From a virus: a stretch of DNA of 30,928 bases. The notes under the pieces were generated by a model, which saw only the letters and a list, made by a program, of their open reading frames with translations, was not told the origin of the DNA and did not search any database. Both the position numbers and the translations under genes were made by a program. The stretch is from positions 1-30,928 of the IMG/VR virus record IMGVR_UViG_3300003108_000001, one strand, 5' to 3'. Position 1 is the first letter of the stretch. Each line of letters starts with the position of its first letter. Below are positions 13,862-22,503 of the stretch, piece after piece.

Positions 13862-14557
13862 TTAGCCTCTGACGGTGATGTGGCGGTAATCGTGATAAAC
13901 GGTAGCGTGCGCGGTAGCCGAATCGCCGACAGCAAGGCGTAGACGCCACGGCGAGATGCGGTATCGCCCGGCGGCGTGCTGTGCGGTGGCGAGTGTTAAT
14001 TGGTTGGCTTCACTGCTGGGCATCGCTGGGCGCGGCCCCATGCGCATGTGGTTGCCTTGCGCCGTAGCGGTTGCAAAATAAAGCGGCATTGATGCTTCGC
14101 GCAGCATGCGCAGCGTGAGTGTGTCGCGTTCTGCCTTAGCCCCGGCAATGCGCTGGAAAAGGCGCGCCGTTTTTACTTCGTCGATCGTCTCTTCGCTACG
14201 TGCCTCGATGCGCAAGGTAAATGGCTGGCCACGCGGCGAATCTTCCTGCCACGGCACAAGCGTGGTGCTGAAATTCAGCGACGCTAACGCCGAGGCCAGC
14301 GCCTTACCAGTGCCTGCCAGGCGTTGCGTAGGCCATGCCGCGGCTACCGTTTTTCGCTTCTCATCATCCGCCGCGGCGCTTTCCCACTCCGCCACCCCAC
14401 GGTCATTGGCGAGATACGGCAAAAACTCAGCAGGCGTCTGCTGCGGGTTCAGCAGCCCTGGGAACGGCGCTTCAATCTCACCCAGCAGATCTAAAAAAGC
14501 GCGCTCAAAGGCGCGCTCTAATTTGGATGCGTTCTCAGGCAGCAGGCTGTAGGTCAT
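13862..14557 (-). CDS. I: Tail protein I (P2 GpI-like baseplate wedge)
   Basis: The 231 residues show the GpI pattern: MTYSLLPENASKLERAFE at the start, LLNPQQTPAEFLPYLA near residue 40, and the AWPTQRLAGTGKALASALA helix typical of 'phage tail protein I'. The C-terminal half is beta-rich. It forms part of the baseplate wedge with J and W. Its start overlaps the stop of J as ATGA. Confidence 0.92.
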   Translation of the reverse strand: MTYSLLPENASKLERAFERAFLDLLGEIEAPFPGLLNPQQTPAEFLPYLANDRGVAEWESAAADDEKRKTVAAAWPTQRLAGTGKALASALASLNFSTTLVPWQEDSPRGQPFTLRIEARSEETIDEVKTARLFQRIAGAKAERDTLTLRMLREASMPLYFATATAQGNHMRMGPRPAMPSSEANQLTLATAQHAAGRYRISPWRLRLAVGDSATAHATVYHDYRHITVRG

Positions 14558-15543
14558 AGCTGCTCTACCTCGACATTGATCGACTCGCAGAACGGCGCTT
14601 CATCCCATGACGCGTTAACCGCCTCAATCGGCCCGACTAGCTCAACACGCGCGGCACCCGCTTCGTGCAGGTGGTGATACACCCAACTGGGATCAATGCT
14701 GCCATTTAGCCGGTGCTGCTCATCGGCGTACCCCCGCAGGCGTTCTTCAGCATTTTCTTTCGTAATTGCACTGTCCGGGCCTGGGTAGATGTAGGCGATC
14801 GCTGTGATCTGATACGGCAAGATACTGGCCGCTTTGATAATGACGTCGTCGGTTTCCGGGCGAACGTCATCGCGGGCGAAGTGTGCCCGCTGGGCGTCCA
14901 GCAGTTCAGCGCTGGGCGTTCCATCGCCTTCGCGACCTAACACGGCCACCGTGACCTCACCGACGCCGGTGCGCACGCCTTTGGCATCTTTCACCTGGGC
15001 GGCCCAGGTATCGCCCGCGAACTGGTAACGGATCAGCACCTCGCCAGTGGCTGGCGTCTCAACTGTCACAAGCGCTCGATCGCCCAGCGTTAGCGCCTCG
15101 GCACGGTAATGCAGCCGGGAGCCAGCAGCAGGCGCGTGCGGCGCGAGAAAGTAGCGTAGCCGCAGGCGCTCGTCGTCTTCTCTCACCGCCGGTACCGGGG
15201 GAAAAGCATCCGGGTCGCCTTCGGTGATCGTTTGTCGCTGTAAGCCCAGGTCAGCGACCTTGGCATCCAGGTTACTGCCCTCTGCCCACCAGGCCAGCAT
15301 TTGCTTAATCTGTTCGTTTCGGTGGCGACGCTCGGTCTGCAGTATCACTGTCGCGGCTTGCACTAGCTTAGTGAAAACCTCCGGTTCACTTTCCAAAGTG
15401 GCCCGGATCTTTTCCGAAAGGGCCGGATCGCTTTCCGCAACCAGGCCGATCGCTACCGATTTGAACTTCGCGAGCATCTGCTCGAACGGCGGAACCTCGA
15501 CGATTGCAGGATCCGCGAGGCGGTTTTGGCCGGGAATCAGCAT
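14554..15543 (-). CDS. J: Baseplate protein J
   Basis: This is the P2-type baseplate wedge protein J: FEQMLAKFKSVAIG at the N-terminus, HRNEQIKQMLAWWAEGSNLD, and the PYQITAIAYIYPGPDS domain with the GSIDPSWVYHHLHEAGAARVEL end. I place the start at ATG 15543, where TAATG joins the stop of W and GAGGT lies upstream; this gives 329 residues. A longer GTG-type start further upstream would overlap W heavily. Confidence 0.9.
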   Translation of the reverse strand: MLIPGQNRLADPAIVEVPPFEQMLAKFKSVAIGLVAESDPALSEKIRATLESEPEVFTKLVQAATVILQTERRHRNEQIKQMLAWWAEGSNLDAKVADLGLQRQTITEGDPDAFPPVPAVREDDERLRLRYFLAPHAPAAGSRLHYRAEALTLGDRALVTVETPATGEVLIRYQFAGDTWAAQVKDAKGVRTGVGEVTVAVLGREGDGTPSAELLDAQRAHFARDDVRPETDDVIIKAASILPYQITAIAYIYPGPDSAITKENAEERLRGYADEQHRLNGSIDPSWVYHHLHEAGAARVELVGPIEAVNASWDEAPFCESINVEVEQL

Positions 15544-15881
15544 TAGGTCTGTACCTCGAATTGCACGCGCTCGTGACGCCAAACGCCACGAAACTTGATC
15601 AGAATACCCGGCCCATCCGTGCGCCGCGTGGCCACACAGCTATCAACGCGAAAATCGCCGATACCGTTGACCGGGTTGTAGAAAGCATCGGTCGCGTGCG
15701 CCTGGGCAGTCAGCAGCAGCTCGTCGCTCATGTTTTTTCCAAGCGTCTCGGGCACTCTGGAGCCGAAACGGCGACGGTGCTCACGCGACCCCAGCGGGGT
15801 AGTCATTACCTGGGTCACGCGCGAAACGAATTGATCCCAGTCGTTAATGGTGCGGCCAGTGTTTCGATCCATGCCAATCAT
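15543..15881 (-). CDS. W: Baseplate protein W (P2 GpW / T4 gp25-like)
   Basis: The 112-residue protein carries the gp25-like signature: MDRNTGRTINDWDQFVSRVTQVMTTP, followed by GSREHRRRFGSRVPETLG. The last part is the EPR-type motif region of gp25-like baseplate wedge proteins. It lies between PAAR and J as in P2-like baseplate clusters, with TAATG coupling to J. Confidence 0.92.
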   Translation of the reverse strand: MIGMDRNTGRTINDWDQFVSRVTQVMTTPLGSREHRRRFGSRVPETLGKNMSDELLLTAQAHATDAFYNPVNGIGDFRVDSCVATRRTDGPGILIKFRGVWRHERVQFEVQT

Positions 15882-15883
15882 GG

Positions 15884-16174
15884 TCAGCCCCCCGCATAGA
15901 CGTTGCCGCTACCACCAGCCACCGACGACCCGCAGGCGACCGGGTCGCCGATGCGGCCTAGCTGCTTACCATTGGCATAAACGCTACTGGACCCGTTGGC
16001 GAGACTGCTGCCGTGGCAGACTGGGGTAGGGTTGCAGTGCGTTGCCCACCCATCACCTTGACGATGCACAGCGATGCTGTTGGCAAATACGTTCCCGCTT
16101 CCCCCGGTGCTAGGCCGTGGCGGAAATGAACCGTGGCCAGTGCAGCTATCCCCACGGCGAGTAACTGCTGGCAT
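15884..16174 (-). CDS. PAAR-repeat spike tip protein
   Basis: At 96 residues this matches the PAAR family that caps the membrane-piercing spike. It begins MPAVTRRGDSCTGHG and contains repeats of the type SGNVFANSIAVHRQGD and SSVYANGKQLGRIGDP. His and Cys residues (CTGH, THCN, CHGS) are suited to metal binding at the tip. AGGAG is well placed upstream of the ATG. It follows gene V (the spike shaft), which fits its role. Confidence 0.92.
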   Translation of the reverse strand: MPAVTRRGDSCTGHGSFPPRPSTGGSGNVFANSIAVHRQGDGWATHCNPTPVCHGSSLANGSSSVYANGKQLGRIGDPVACGSSVAGGSGNVYAGG

Positions 16175-16186
16175 AGTGATCTCCTA

Positions 16187-16738
16187 TCAGTTGAGGTCGA
16201 TACGTGAACCGTTCAAACGAATGCCTGAAGCGTCGAGTGTCAGCGTCGAGCCGTTGCTCGATAGCTCGATATGATCGCGATCGGCGGTGATCTTGCTAGC
16301 GGCGATCTCCCATAGCAGACGATGCGCCGCATGGTCGTAACTGAAGCGGGTGCCGTCGGGGTACTCCCGGCCGTGCACATCCAGAGAGTCCCATGGTGCC
16401 GGATGCTTAGCGCTGAACAGCCCACATAGCGCTGCGACCTGCGCACCGTCATCGCCGCCGCCGTAGTTCAGCAGCAGGCACTGTTCGCCAAGGCTCGGCG
16501 GATCCCACTCGCGAGTGGTACCCGCGCGCAACGTCAGCCATTTTATCCACGGCGTTTCATTTTCGCCGTGCTGAACCTTGCAGCGTGGCGGCTTTGCCTG
16601 AACGGCTGAGATAACGCCGATACGGCCCTGGTTGCGCAAGCGGCGTTGGGCATCGTCTGCCCCCGACTGCGCCTCTGCCATGCGCTCCTGGAACGGCCCT
16701 AGCCGATCGCTAATTAGCTGATCGATCATGTCGCGCAT
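16187..16738 (-). CDS. V: Baseplate assembly protein V (central spike)
   Basis: This 183-residue protein resembles P2 GpV. An N-terminal helix (about residues 1-35) is followed by an OB-fold domain (RIGVISAVQAKPPRCKV, then LGEQCLLLNYGGGDDGAQV), and a C-terminal beta-helix-like stretch (ITADRDHIELSSNGSTLTLDASGIRLNG) forms the needle. It pierces the outer membrane on contraction. A second possible start (ATG 16729) overlaps the upstream stop as ATGA and would lack three residues. Confidence 0.9.
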   Translation of the reverse strand: MRDMIDQLISDRLGPFQERMAEAQSGADDAQRRLRNQGRIGVISAVQAKPPRCKVQHGENETPWIKWLTLRAGTTREWDPPSLGEQCLLLNYGGGDDGAQVAALCGLFSAKHPAPWDSLDVHGREYPDGTRFSYDHAAHRLLWEIAASKITADRDHIELSSNGSTLTLDASGIRLNGSRIDLN

Positions 16739-17340
16739 GAGATGGGCCTATAGTCGCCGGGGTTATCAGTATCGACTGGGTCGTCAGACGTATCTGGCGC
16801 GGCCGGATCGTAGAAAGGATCGGCGGCAGGGTCGTTGGCGTTCCAGACGATCATACCTGTACCGGTGTCGCCCATCGGCGTGGCTTCGGGATCCGGCAAC
16901 GGCTCGCCCATGTAAATCACTTGCTCGAACGATACGCCCCAGGCCTCGTAGCCATGCTCGCCACCGGCAAACATAGACGGCGCGGAGCTGACGTTCTCTG
17001 GCACACCGATCGCACGGTGACTGAATCCCCAGTGGTGGGAAGCCTTCGCCGCTACCACGCGCTGCAAGGCGCTGGTTAAGTTGACAGCTTCCAGCGGCGC
17101 GCGCCGGCGATGCTTAGCCACCACGCCGTGCAGGGTGATCCGGTACCGGCTGCCAGGACGGCCATCGTTGGAGTACTTCGCCGGGGACGATTGCTCGAAC
17201 TCGATCAGCACCATGGCGTCGCCGGTCACACCGTTAAACTCGTCGTAATTGCCGATAGTGATCCCCGCAATGCGGGCCATCAGGGTGTCGGTGATACCGT
17301 CAAACACCTCGGACGGCTGCTCAATCACGGGAAAGGACAT
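16726..17340 (-). CDS. Head-tail region protein, probable tail terminator-like, 204 aa
   Basis: The start ATG 17340 has CAAGAGG about 8 nt upstream and is preferred over a start 18 nt further up. The first ~150 residues (FDGITDTLMARI, AMVLIEFEQSSPAKYSNDGRPG, YRITLHGVVAKH) look like a compact alpha/beta fold, of the kind seen in tail terminator/neck proteins of Mu-like and P2-like phages. The C-terminal 50 residues are acidic, Pro/Asp-rich and probably disordered. Position between the minor tail gene and spike gene V agrees with a neck or tail completion role; the family name is uncertain. Confidence 0.7.
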   Translation of the reverse strand: MSFPVIEQPSEVFDGITDTLMARIAGITIGNYDEFNGVTGDAMVLIEFEQSSPAKYSNDGRPGSRYRITLHGVVAKHRRRAPLEAVNLTSALQRVVAAKASHHWGFSHRAIGVPENVSSAPSMFAGGEHGYEAWGVSFEQVIYMGEPLPDPEATPMGDTGTGMIVWNANDPAADPFYDPAAPDTSDDPVDTDNPGDYRPISCAT

Positions 17341-17851
17341 AGCGGGCCTCTTGCTCAAATATCTCGATAAAACGCGTCGTGGCGCGGCGTTCCCAGCGCT
17401 GAATAACCAGCTGGGCGGCCTCTTGCCAGTCCTCGGTAACTTTCTCGATTGGCAGTCGTTCCTTGCCCTTGCGCTGCCACACCATGGGCGAGCGGCTTTT
17501 CATCGGGTCAACGAACGCGCCCTCGTAATCGTGGCGGCCTACGCTAACGCCGCTAGGCGTCTGGCGTGGCGTGCCCAAATAGTGAACGGCCAGCGGTTCA
17601 AGGCCAATCCACAGCTTTGTTTCTCGCTCACCACGAATCGGGTAAACCTTGAAACGTAGGCGAATCGGGCGCTGGATGATGCTTAGCTCGCGCCCGATCT
17701 CCCGGGCGGAGTGTGTGCGCAACCACTGGGCAGTTTTCGCCAATGCGCGGTCAGCAGCCCGGTCGAGATCTTGCCGGGCAGCACTGAGGATGTCCGGCGC
17801 GCGGGCCAGTGCCTCGCTCATGTCGATATCAAGTGCGAAGCCAGCTGCCAT
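17321..17851 (-). CDS. Minor tail / tail completion protein (GpZ-like)
   Basis: The 176-residue product is helical at both ends with a central basic beta region (RLRFKVYPIRGERETKLWIGL, then PSGVSVGRHDYEGAFV). That layout resembles the lambda/prophage minor tail protein Z family (tail completion, neck). It overlaps both neighbours by ~20 nt in the packed head-tail joining cluster. I recognise the layout rather than a decisive motif. Confidence 0.65.
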   Translation of the reverse strand: MAAGFALDIDMSEALARAPDILSAARQDLDRAADRALAKTAQWLRTHSAREIGRELSIIQRPIRLRFKVYPIRGERETKLWIGLEPLAVHYLGTPRQTPSGVSVGRHDYEGAFVDPMKSRSPMVWQRKGKERLPIEKVTEDWQEAAQLVIQRWERRATTRFIEIFEQEARYVLSRD

Positions 17852-18194
17852 TGTTTTCGCTCCGTTCTTTCCAGGGAGTGAGGATCAGTTCGATGCGCAG
17901 TCGGCCCAGCGAGACCAAATCACCGATCGCGTACTCGACGCCATCGACAACCACCCGCGTCTCACGCCAGGCGTTTGGCAGGTCGCGTAAAGCTATCTGC
18001 AGCGGTTTCTCGTCTGGAGCGATGCGCAGGCCCGCACCATTGGTGTAGGCCCGGCGCAGCGTCTCTCTGCCCGCCGGTGGGCTCCACATGCCACCGGTTT
18101 CACGCGGCTTCGGCTCGCCCGGAACATGCAGTTCGACCAGGACACCGAATCCATCAGGGTCAAAAAACGTTGCCCAGTCGCCATCGCCAATCAT
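17829..18194 (-). CDS. Head-tail connector protein, 121 aa
   Basis: The protein has FDPDGFGVLVELHV near the start, a Pro/Gly-rich turn, then LQIALRDLP and VVVDGVEYAIGDL followed by RIELILTPW. This is the strand pattern of small head-tail joining proteins of the lambda FII type. Its start is coupled to the preceding stop through TAATG. It sits where the P2/lambda neck genes lie. Confidence 0.65.
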   Translation of the reverse strand: MIGDGDWATFFDPDGFGVLVELHVPGEPKPRETGGMWSPPAGRETLRRAYTNGAGLRIAPDEKPLQIALRDLPNAWRETRVVVDGVEYAIGDLVSLGRLRIELILTPWKERSENNGSWLRT

Positions 18195-18475
18195 TACTTA
18201 GCAGCCTTTGTCGTTTCCTTTTCAGCGGCTAGCTTTTCAGCGTCACCCCCTGCTGCGGTAGGCGTACTGGCCTTGGTCGTCGGTTTAGCTTTGCCCTGTT
18301 CAGCGCGAAACTTCTCATTCTCCTTATCAGTGGCATCCCGGACGCTCTTGGCGGCCACCAGGGTGACGCGCTCTTTACGTGTCGCTCCGAATACCGCGCC
18401 TTCCTCGACTAGATCACCGCGATGCCAGAAGGCACTCAGGGCGACGACGACATACGTGTTTTGTGTTACTGCCAT
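18194..18475 (-). CDS. Small hypothetical head protein, 93 aa
   Basis: The first half (TYVVVALSAFWHRGDLVEEG, VTLVAAKSVRDATDKENE) looks like a short beta hairpin plus a helix; the second half is a Lys/Ala/Thr-rich low-complexity tail. Genes of this kind follow the capsid gene in several Mu-like and P2-like phages. It may be a capsid-associated or connector protein; the low-complexity tail may bind DNA. No function can be assigned. Confidence 0.65.
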   Translation of the reverse strand: MAVTQNTYVVVALSAFWHRGDLVEEGAVFGATRKERVTLVAAKSVRDATDKENEKFRAEQGKAKPTTKASTPTAAGGDAEKLAAEKETTKAAK

Positions 18476-18501
18476 GCTCTTAGTCCTATCAGTGATGCGG
18501 A

Positions 18502-18525
18502 TAAAAATGGGGGCCGCAGCCCCCT
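18502..18525 (-). terminator. Terminator downstream of the capsid gene
   Basis: GGGGGC / GCCCCC (18509-18514 with 18519-18524, loop CGCA) is followed on the minus strand by ATTTTTATCC. It would set a high capsid mRNA level relative to the genes after it. Confidence 0.85.
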
Positions 18526-18545
18526 AACTGCCCGCTAAGGAAGGT

Positions 18546-20489
18546 TTAGACGACGGTCTTACGAGCCAGCGCGAAGGACTCAGGGCGACGCACGCCCACA
18601 TCAGCGTCTTGGAATACACGCAGGATCAAACCGTCGCTGCCAGCTAGCGTGGAAGTGTCAGGCTTGAGATCCATCACGCCCCACATGCCACAAACAAGCT
18701 GCGAGAAGTCACCAAACAGCCAGGCATCGTCAGGCATTTGGTTCGTCGAGTTGAGCGGATAGCCATTGGTCTTTCCGTTCTCGCCAATGGCTTTGCCTGT
18801 TCCAGCAAACTTCTCAGCGGTTTTTGCATAACCGTCCTGCACCACACTGGTGAGGTAGGAAAGCGCGTTCTTACGCGCATTTTTTGCGCGCACCTTGGTT
18901 TCCAGCTCGACCACCTGTGCCCAGCTCATGTTATCGGTGTAGGACAAACCACCCAGACCGGACTGGTTCAGCAAACCAAGCGGCTCGTCATCAATACCCG
19001 TGCCGAGCAGCATCGCGTAGTCGATCGCGACTGCCAGCCCCTCGGTCAAGTCCTGGATGATCATCGCCTCAATCGACAAGCTGGCCTGCTTACGAAGCTT
19101 ACGAGTCACTGGGATACCACCAGCGATCGTTTTAGGCGTCAGACGTAGAGTGGTCAGATCCATATCGGTGAGAGGCGCGTTCTCGCCCTCTTTGATCCAC
19201 CCGAAACCCGCACCGCTGACTTTCTTGGGCAAATCAACATCACCCACCAAGCCAGACAGGATTCGTGCGCCAAGTGATGCGACCAGTGCTTCATTGCGCA
19301 AAATATCGATGAATTGATCAATACGCAGATCAGTGGCCACTACCTCGCCACCCTTGCCAGCAGTCTGCTTTTCCATCGTTCGCGCAGCACCCAGGGTGCG
19401 CTGCAGGATCTCGTGAGGCACGAAGAAGCCACGAGCTTCTTTCTTGGTTTTGTCTGCGATCGCTACCGAGATCTCACGCTCAAGCCCTGCTTTATCCCAG
19501 TCATTGTCGGCAGCAGCGTTGATCGCGCGCATCAGCGAGTAGCCGTCCGCCTCCTTTTCGCTGACACCCAGTTCGCGCAGTGAATTAGGCTGGCTCATGA
19601 AGCTGGGCAGATCACGATCGCCCGATTTAGGTTGCTGAGTAGCCGATGGCGTAGGTGACCCGCCCGCTTCTCGCAGGCTGCGCATAAATTCGCTGACGCT
19701 TGTACCCTCTTCAATCGCTTTATCAGCGAGATCTCGGCGATTCTGCATCGCGCCCAGCGAGGAGATATCAGCGCAACGCTGACGCTCCGTTTGCGCATGA
19801 TCAATCGGCTCTGCGTGCTGACGCTGCCCGCCTTCTGGCTGGGTAGAAGCACCAGTGGTTTTCGGCTGTTCGTTAGCCTTGGTCATTGCCATTCCTCGAA
19901 TAGTGATGGTGTTGGTTGTTTCTGAGTTGGATCGGCCAACGCCGACTGTTGGATCTGCTGCCACGGAAACGCTAGAAACCTCATAAGGCTCCCAGCGGGT
20001 CACTCGGTAGTGATCGAGATCTCCCTCGCTTCTATCGAGAACCATTTCGTGGATCAGGTAGCCACACGAGATATTTCGGCGGATGCCATCAATCACGTCC
20101 TGCCAGACTTGCTCTGCTCGCTCGCCCTTGCCAAAGCGCACACGTGCACGCAAGCGGCGATCGCCGTCGAGCCATGCCTCTTCAACGACGCCGAGCGGGT
20201 CGGTGTACGATCGGTGGCTGTCGAGAAGCGGCGCACCCGCCTGCAGGCGGTGCATATCAATCGCGTCTGCGCTGTGGTCGAGCACTTCCATGCCAAACCA
20301 GCGGCGCACTGGATATTCACTGGACACCGCCACTTCAACAGTTCGCGTCTCCTTATCGATGGTGTCGCTATCGATAGCCAGGGAGCGTGTTTGCGGGCCG
20401 CTTTCAATTTCTCTCAGCACCGATAACGCCTTACCTTCAGTCGGTTCCGGTGGCGTTGGGGATGTCGTCTTCGTCGTCTTCGTCGTCAT
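18546..20489 (-). CDS. Prohead protease-major capsid protein fusion
   Basis: This 647-residue protein joins two normally separate proteins. Residues ~20-200 are an HK97-type prohead protease, with LLDSHR (His near residue 91) and NISCGY (Ser near 140) as candidate catalytic residues. Residues ~200-360 are a helical, Gln/Glu-rich scaffold-like delta segment. From ~360 to the end is the HK97-fold capsid (RIDQFIDILRNEALVASLGAR, FGWIKEGENAPL, GGIPVTRKL, LFGDFSQ). The protease would cut itself and the delta segment away during maturation. Such fusions are known in phiHAP-1 and VP882. GAGG 9 nt upstream supports ATG 20489; it overlaps the portal by 53 nt. Confidence 0.93.
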   Translation of the reverse strand: MTTKTTKTTSPTPPEPTEGKALSVLREIESGPQTRSLAIDSDTIDKETRTVEVAVSSEYPVRRWFGMEVLDHSADAIDMHRLQAGAPLLDSHRSYTDPLGVVEEAWLDGDRRLRARVRFGKGERAEQVWQDVIDGIRRNISCGYLIHEMVLDRSEGDLDHYRVTRWEPYEVSSVSVAADPTVGVGRSNSETTNTITIRGMAMTKANEQPKTTGASTQPEGGQRQHAEPIDHAQTERQRCADISSLGAMQNRRDLADKAIEEGTSVSEFMRSLREAGGSPTPSATQQPKSGDRDLPSFMSQPNSLRELGVSEKEADGYSLMRAINAAADNDWDKAGLEREISVAIADKTKKEARGFFVPHEILQRTLGAARTMEKQTAGKGGEVVATDLRIDQFIDILRNEALVASLGARILSGLVGDVDLPKKVSGAGFGWIKEGENAPLTDMDLTTLRLTPKTIAGGIPVTRKLRKQASLSIEAMIIQDLTEGLAVAIDYAMLLGTGIDDEPLGLLNQSGLGGLSYTDNMSWAQVVELETKVRAKNARKNALSYLTSVVQDGYAKTAEKFAGTGKAIGENGKTNGYPLNSTNQMPDDAWLFGDFSQLVCGMWGVMDLKPDTSTLAGSDGLILRVFQDADVGVRRPESFALARKTVV

Positions 20490-21981
20490 GTGTGGTTACC
20501 TCGCTAGTGGCGCGCTTGCCGTAAGGACTGGGCAGCCCCATTTCGGCGAGGCGTGCCTCGTCGTCGGCTATTTCTCGGAAATGGTCATCGGGGTCGATAC
20601 CCTTGCGGCGTAAAATGCTGCCGACTGTGTCGGTAAGTGTTTCAAGGCCAGTTTTAGCGGCGTCACTGTCCTTTTTCGGGTCGACCCAATCCCAACCGCG
20701 AGGCAACCACTCGATCAATGACAGGCGGCTAAAGTGGCGCGGGGGGATCGCCAACGCACCTGACAACATCGACGAAGCAAGCCAACGCTCAGCAACAGCA
20801 TCAAGCAGCTCATCGATCAGGAAGCGCTGTACCGTTTTATAAAAGTCTCGCTCGTCCAATTCGCCTGAACGCAGGCTGGAAAAGCTCACTCCTTCCAGGT
20901 CATTAGCCAAGCGGTTGTAGGACGTACCGAACGCACCGGCGACGCGGCGCACAGCCGCTTTAGTGAACGGTGCGAAGTTTGTGGATGGATGCTTGTTGTC
21001 GTAGGGCTTGAACGTCACGCCGTAAGGCAGCAGACGCGAGCTGCCAGCCTCTATTTCCTCGACAATCTCCCCCTGCTCTTCATCGTCATCAGCAGGTGGA
21101 TCAGCCCACTCAGCATCCTGCTCATAAAAGCCAGTTATTTTTGCACCCTGCTCAGCTGCTACCAACTCAGCATTGGCATACTCATCCACATGGTGCAGAT
21201 CACTAGCCCCGGCGTGGGTCCAGGTGAAACCACGCGACTGGTGTGGCCGCCATGGGTCGAAGATGAGGCGAAGCTCATCGGCTGGAATGCGCTGGTAATC
21301 CTGCTCGCCTGGCGTCCGATAGGTGTCGCCTGGATGGTCATGCTTGAGCCAGTAAGCAACCGGTTTTTCCCACTCATCTAGCTCGACGCCCATCCGCACG
21401 CGATTGCCGTTGCTTAACCAGGTGTTTAGGTTCACATCAAGCCGATCGGCTTCAAGTATCTGGAGAGCAAATCCCCAGCGGTTCGACCAGTTGCTGACAA
21501 ACCGCACCATCACTTCGCCGTCTCGGGCCAGTGTTTCGATCAGCAGCCAGAGAAAAACCACGAACGAATAGCGCCCGGTCACATCACAGTTACCGCGTTT
21601 TGCCCACTGCTTGTATTCCTTCTCGATCTCACGCCGCCACTTTGTGTCAGCGCTACCGTCTGCCTTGCAAGCCTTCGACTGCAGGGCGATACCGTTAGGC
21701 CCGACCACGTTTTGGCGCAGCAGTCGATAGAATCGTTTGGCATAGCCTGAGTTGATTGATTGCTCACGGGCATGCTGCCGCAGCGTTTCGTGATCGCGGT
21801 GTATTACCTGGTCAGCATCACCCGCCGTGCTTCGACCGGCCCATGAGCGGTGAAGACGGCCACGCTTCGCCATCGCAAAGCCTCGGTTTAACGTTGGTTC
21901 TTTTCGAGCTGCCTGGGCTGGCACCGCATCGGCCTGCCCGGCGAGCTTCCACGCGCGTGCCGCTCGCTTGAGTAGGCCCAT
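20437..21981 (-). CDS. Portal protein (lambda GpB family)
   Basis: At 514 residues this is a lambda-type portal: RGFAMAKRGRLHRSW near the start, DQVIHRDHETLRQHAREQSINSGYAKRFYRLLRQNVVGPNG in the N-terminal third, YKQWAKRGNCDVTGR, and the QILEADRLDVNLN block of this family. It forms the dodecameric portal ring through which DNA enters. GGAGATG lies just upstream of ATG 21981. It is encoded between the connector gene and the capsid fusion. Confidence 0.93.
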   Translation of the reverse strand: MGLLKRAARAWKLAGQADAVPAQAARKEPTLNRGFAMAKRGRLHRSWAGRSTAGDADQVIHRDHETLRQHAREQSINSGYAKRFYRLLRQNVVGPNGIALQSKACKADGSADTKWRREIEKEYKQWAKRGNCDVTGRYSFVVFLWLLIETLARDGEVMVRFVSNWSNRWGFALQILEADRLDVNLNTWLSNGNRVRMGVELDEWEKPVAYWLKHDHPGDTYRTPGEQDYQRIPADELRLIFDPWRPHQSRGFTWTHAGASDLHHVDEYANAELVAAEQGAKITGFYEQDAEWADPPADDDEEQGEIVEEIEAGSSRLLPYGVTFKPYDNKHPSTNFAPFTKAAVRRVAGAFGTSYNRLANDLEGVSFSSLRSGELDERDFYKTVQRFLIDELLDAVAERWLASSMLSGALAIPPRHFSRLSLIEWLPRGWDWVDPKKDSDAAKTGLETLTDTVGSILRRKGIDPDDHFREIADDEARLAEMGLPSPYGKRATSEVTTHDDEDDEDDIPNATGTD

Positions 21982-21984
21982 GAA

Positions 21985-22500
21985 TTACATCTCCGCGTAA
22001 ATAAAACGACCGAACGGCGACCCGCTACGTTCTCGGCTAGCTTCTCGCCGGTAGGTGCGACGCAGTTCCATCAGCCGCTCTACTGGTATCCGATCAAGAC
22101 GCTGGCCATCGATCTCATAGCTTTGCTCGTCTCTGGGAATACGCTTCTCAAGCGCCGCCTGGATGAGCTCCAGCATCCGTTGCGCGTGGCTACGCACATC
22201 GCTTGGTTCTGCCAGCAGCAGATTCGGCGCGATAATGATGCTGCCGGTTTCAATCGTGTAGCGTTGATCACCTGGACCAATCACATACGCCGCCCAGCGG
22301 TACTTCCCAGACGCCCAGTCGCGCGTAGTCGACGCAGCGATCTCAACGCGATAAGCGTCGCCATCTTCAATTGCGGCAATCTCAATCACCTGCGGGCCAT
22401 GCAGCACGTAATGAAGCGCCCAGCCAGCACTGGCCAAGTACTCAGGCACGGCACGGCCCCAGGCGACCGAGTCGCCTGCGTGTAGTTTTTTAGGTTCCAT
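21985..22500 (-). CDS. Head-tail joining protein with C-terminal GpW-like segment
   Basis: The 171-residue protein has an N-terminal half of strands (GWALHYVLHGPQVIEIAAIE, YRWAAYVIGPGDQRYTIETG) typical of an Ig-like domain. The C-terminal half is helical: RMLELIQAALEKRIPRDEQSYEIDGQRL then IPVERLMELRRTYRREASRE. That helical part resembles lambda GpW and related adaptors, which join the portal to the tail. Its location between terminase and portal equals that of lambda gpW. The two-part arrangement suggests an Ig-like extension fused to a W-like adaptor; this is inferred. Confidence 0.65.
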   Translation of the reverse strand: MEPKKLHAGDSVAWGRAVPEYLASAGWALHYVLHGPQVIEIAAIEDGDAYRVEIAASTTRDWASGKYRWAAYVIGPGDQRYTIETGSIIIAPNLLLAEPSDVRSHAQRMLELIQAALEKRIPRDEQSYEIDGQRLDRIPVERLMELRRTYRREASRERSGSPFGRFIYAEM

Positions 22501-22503
22501 TAG

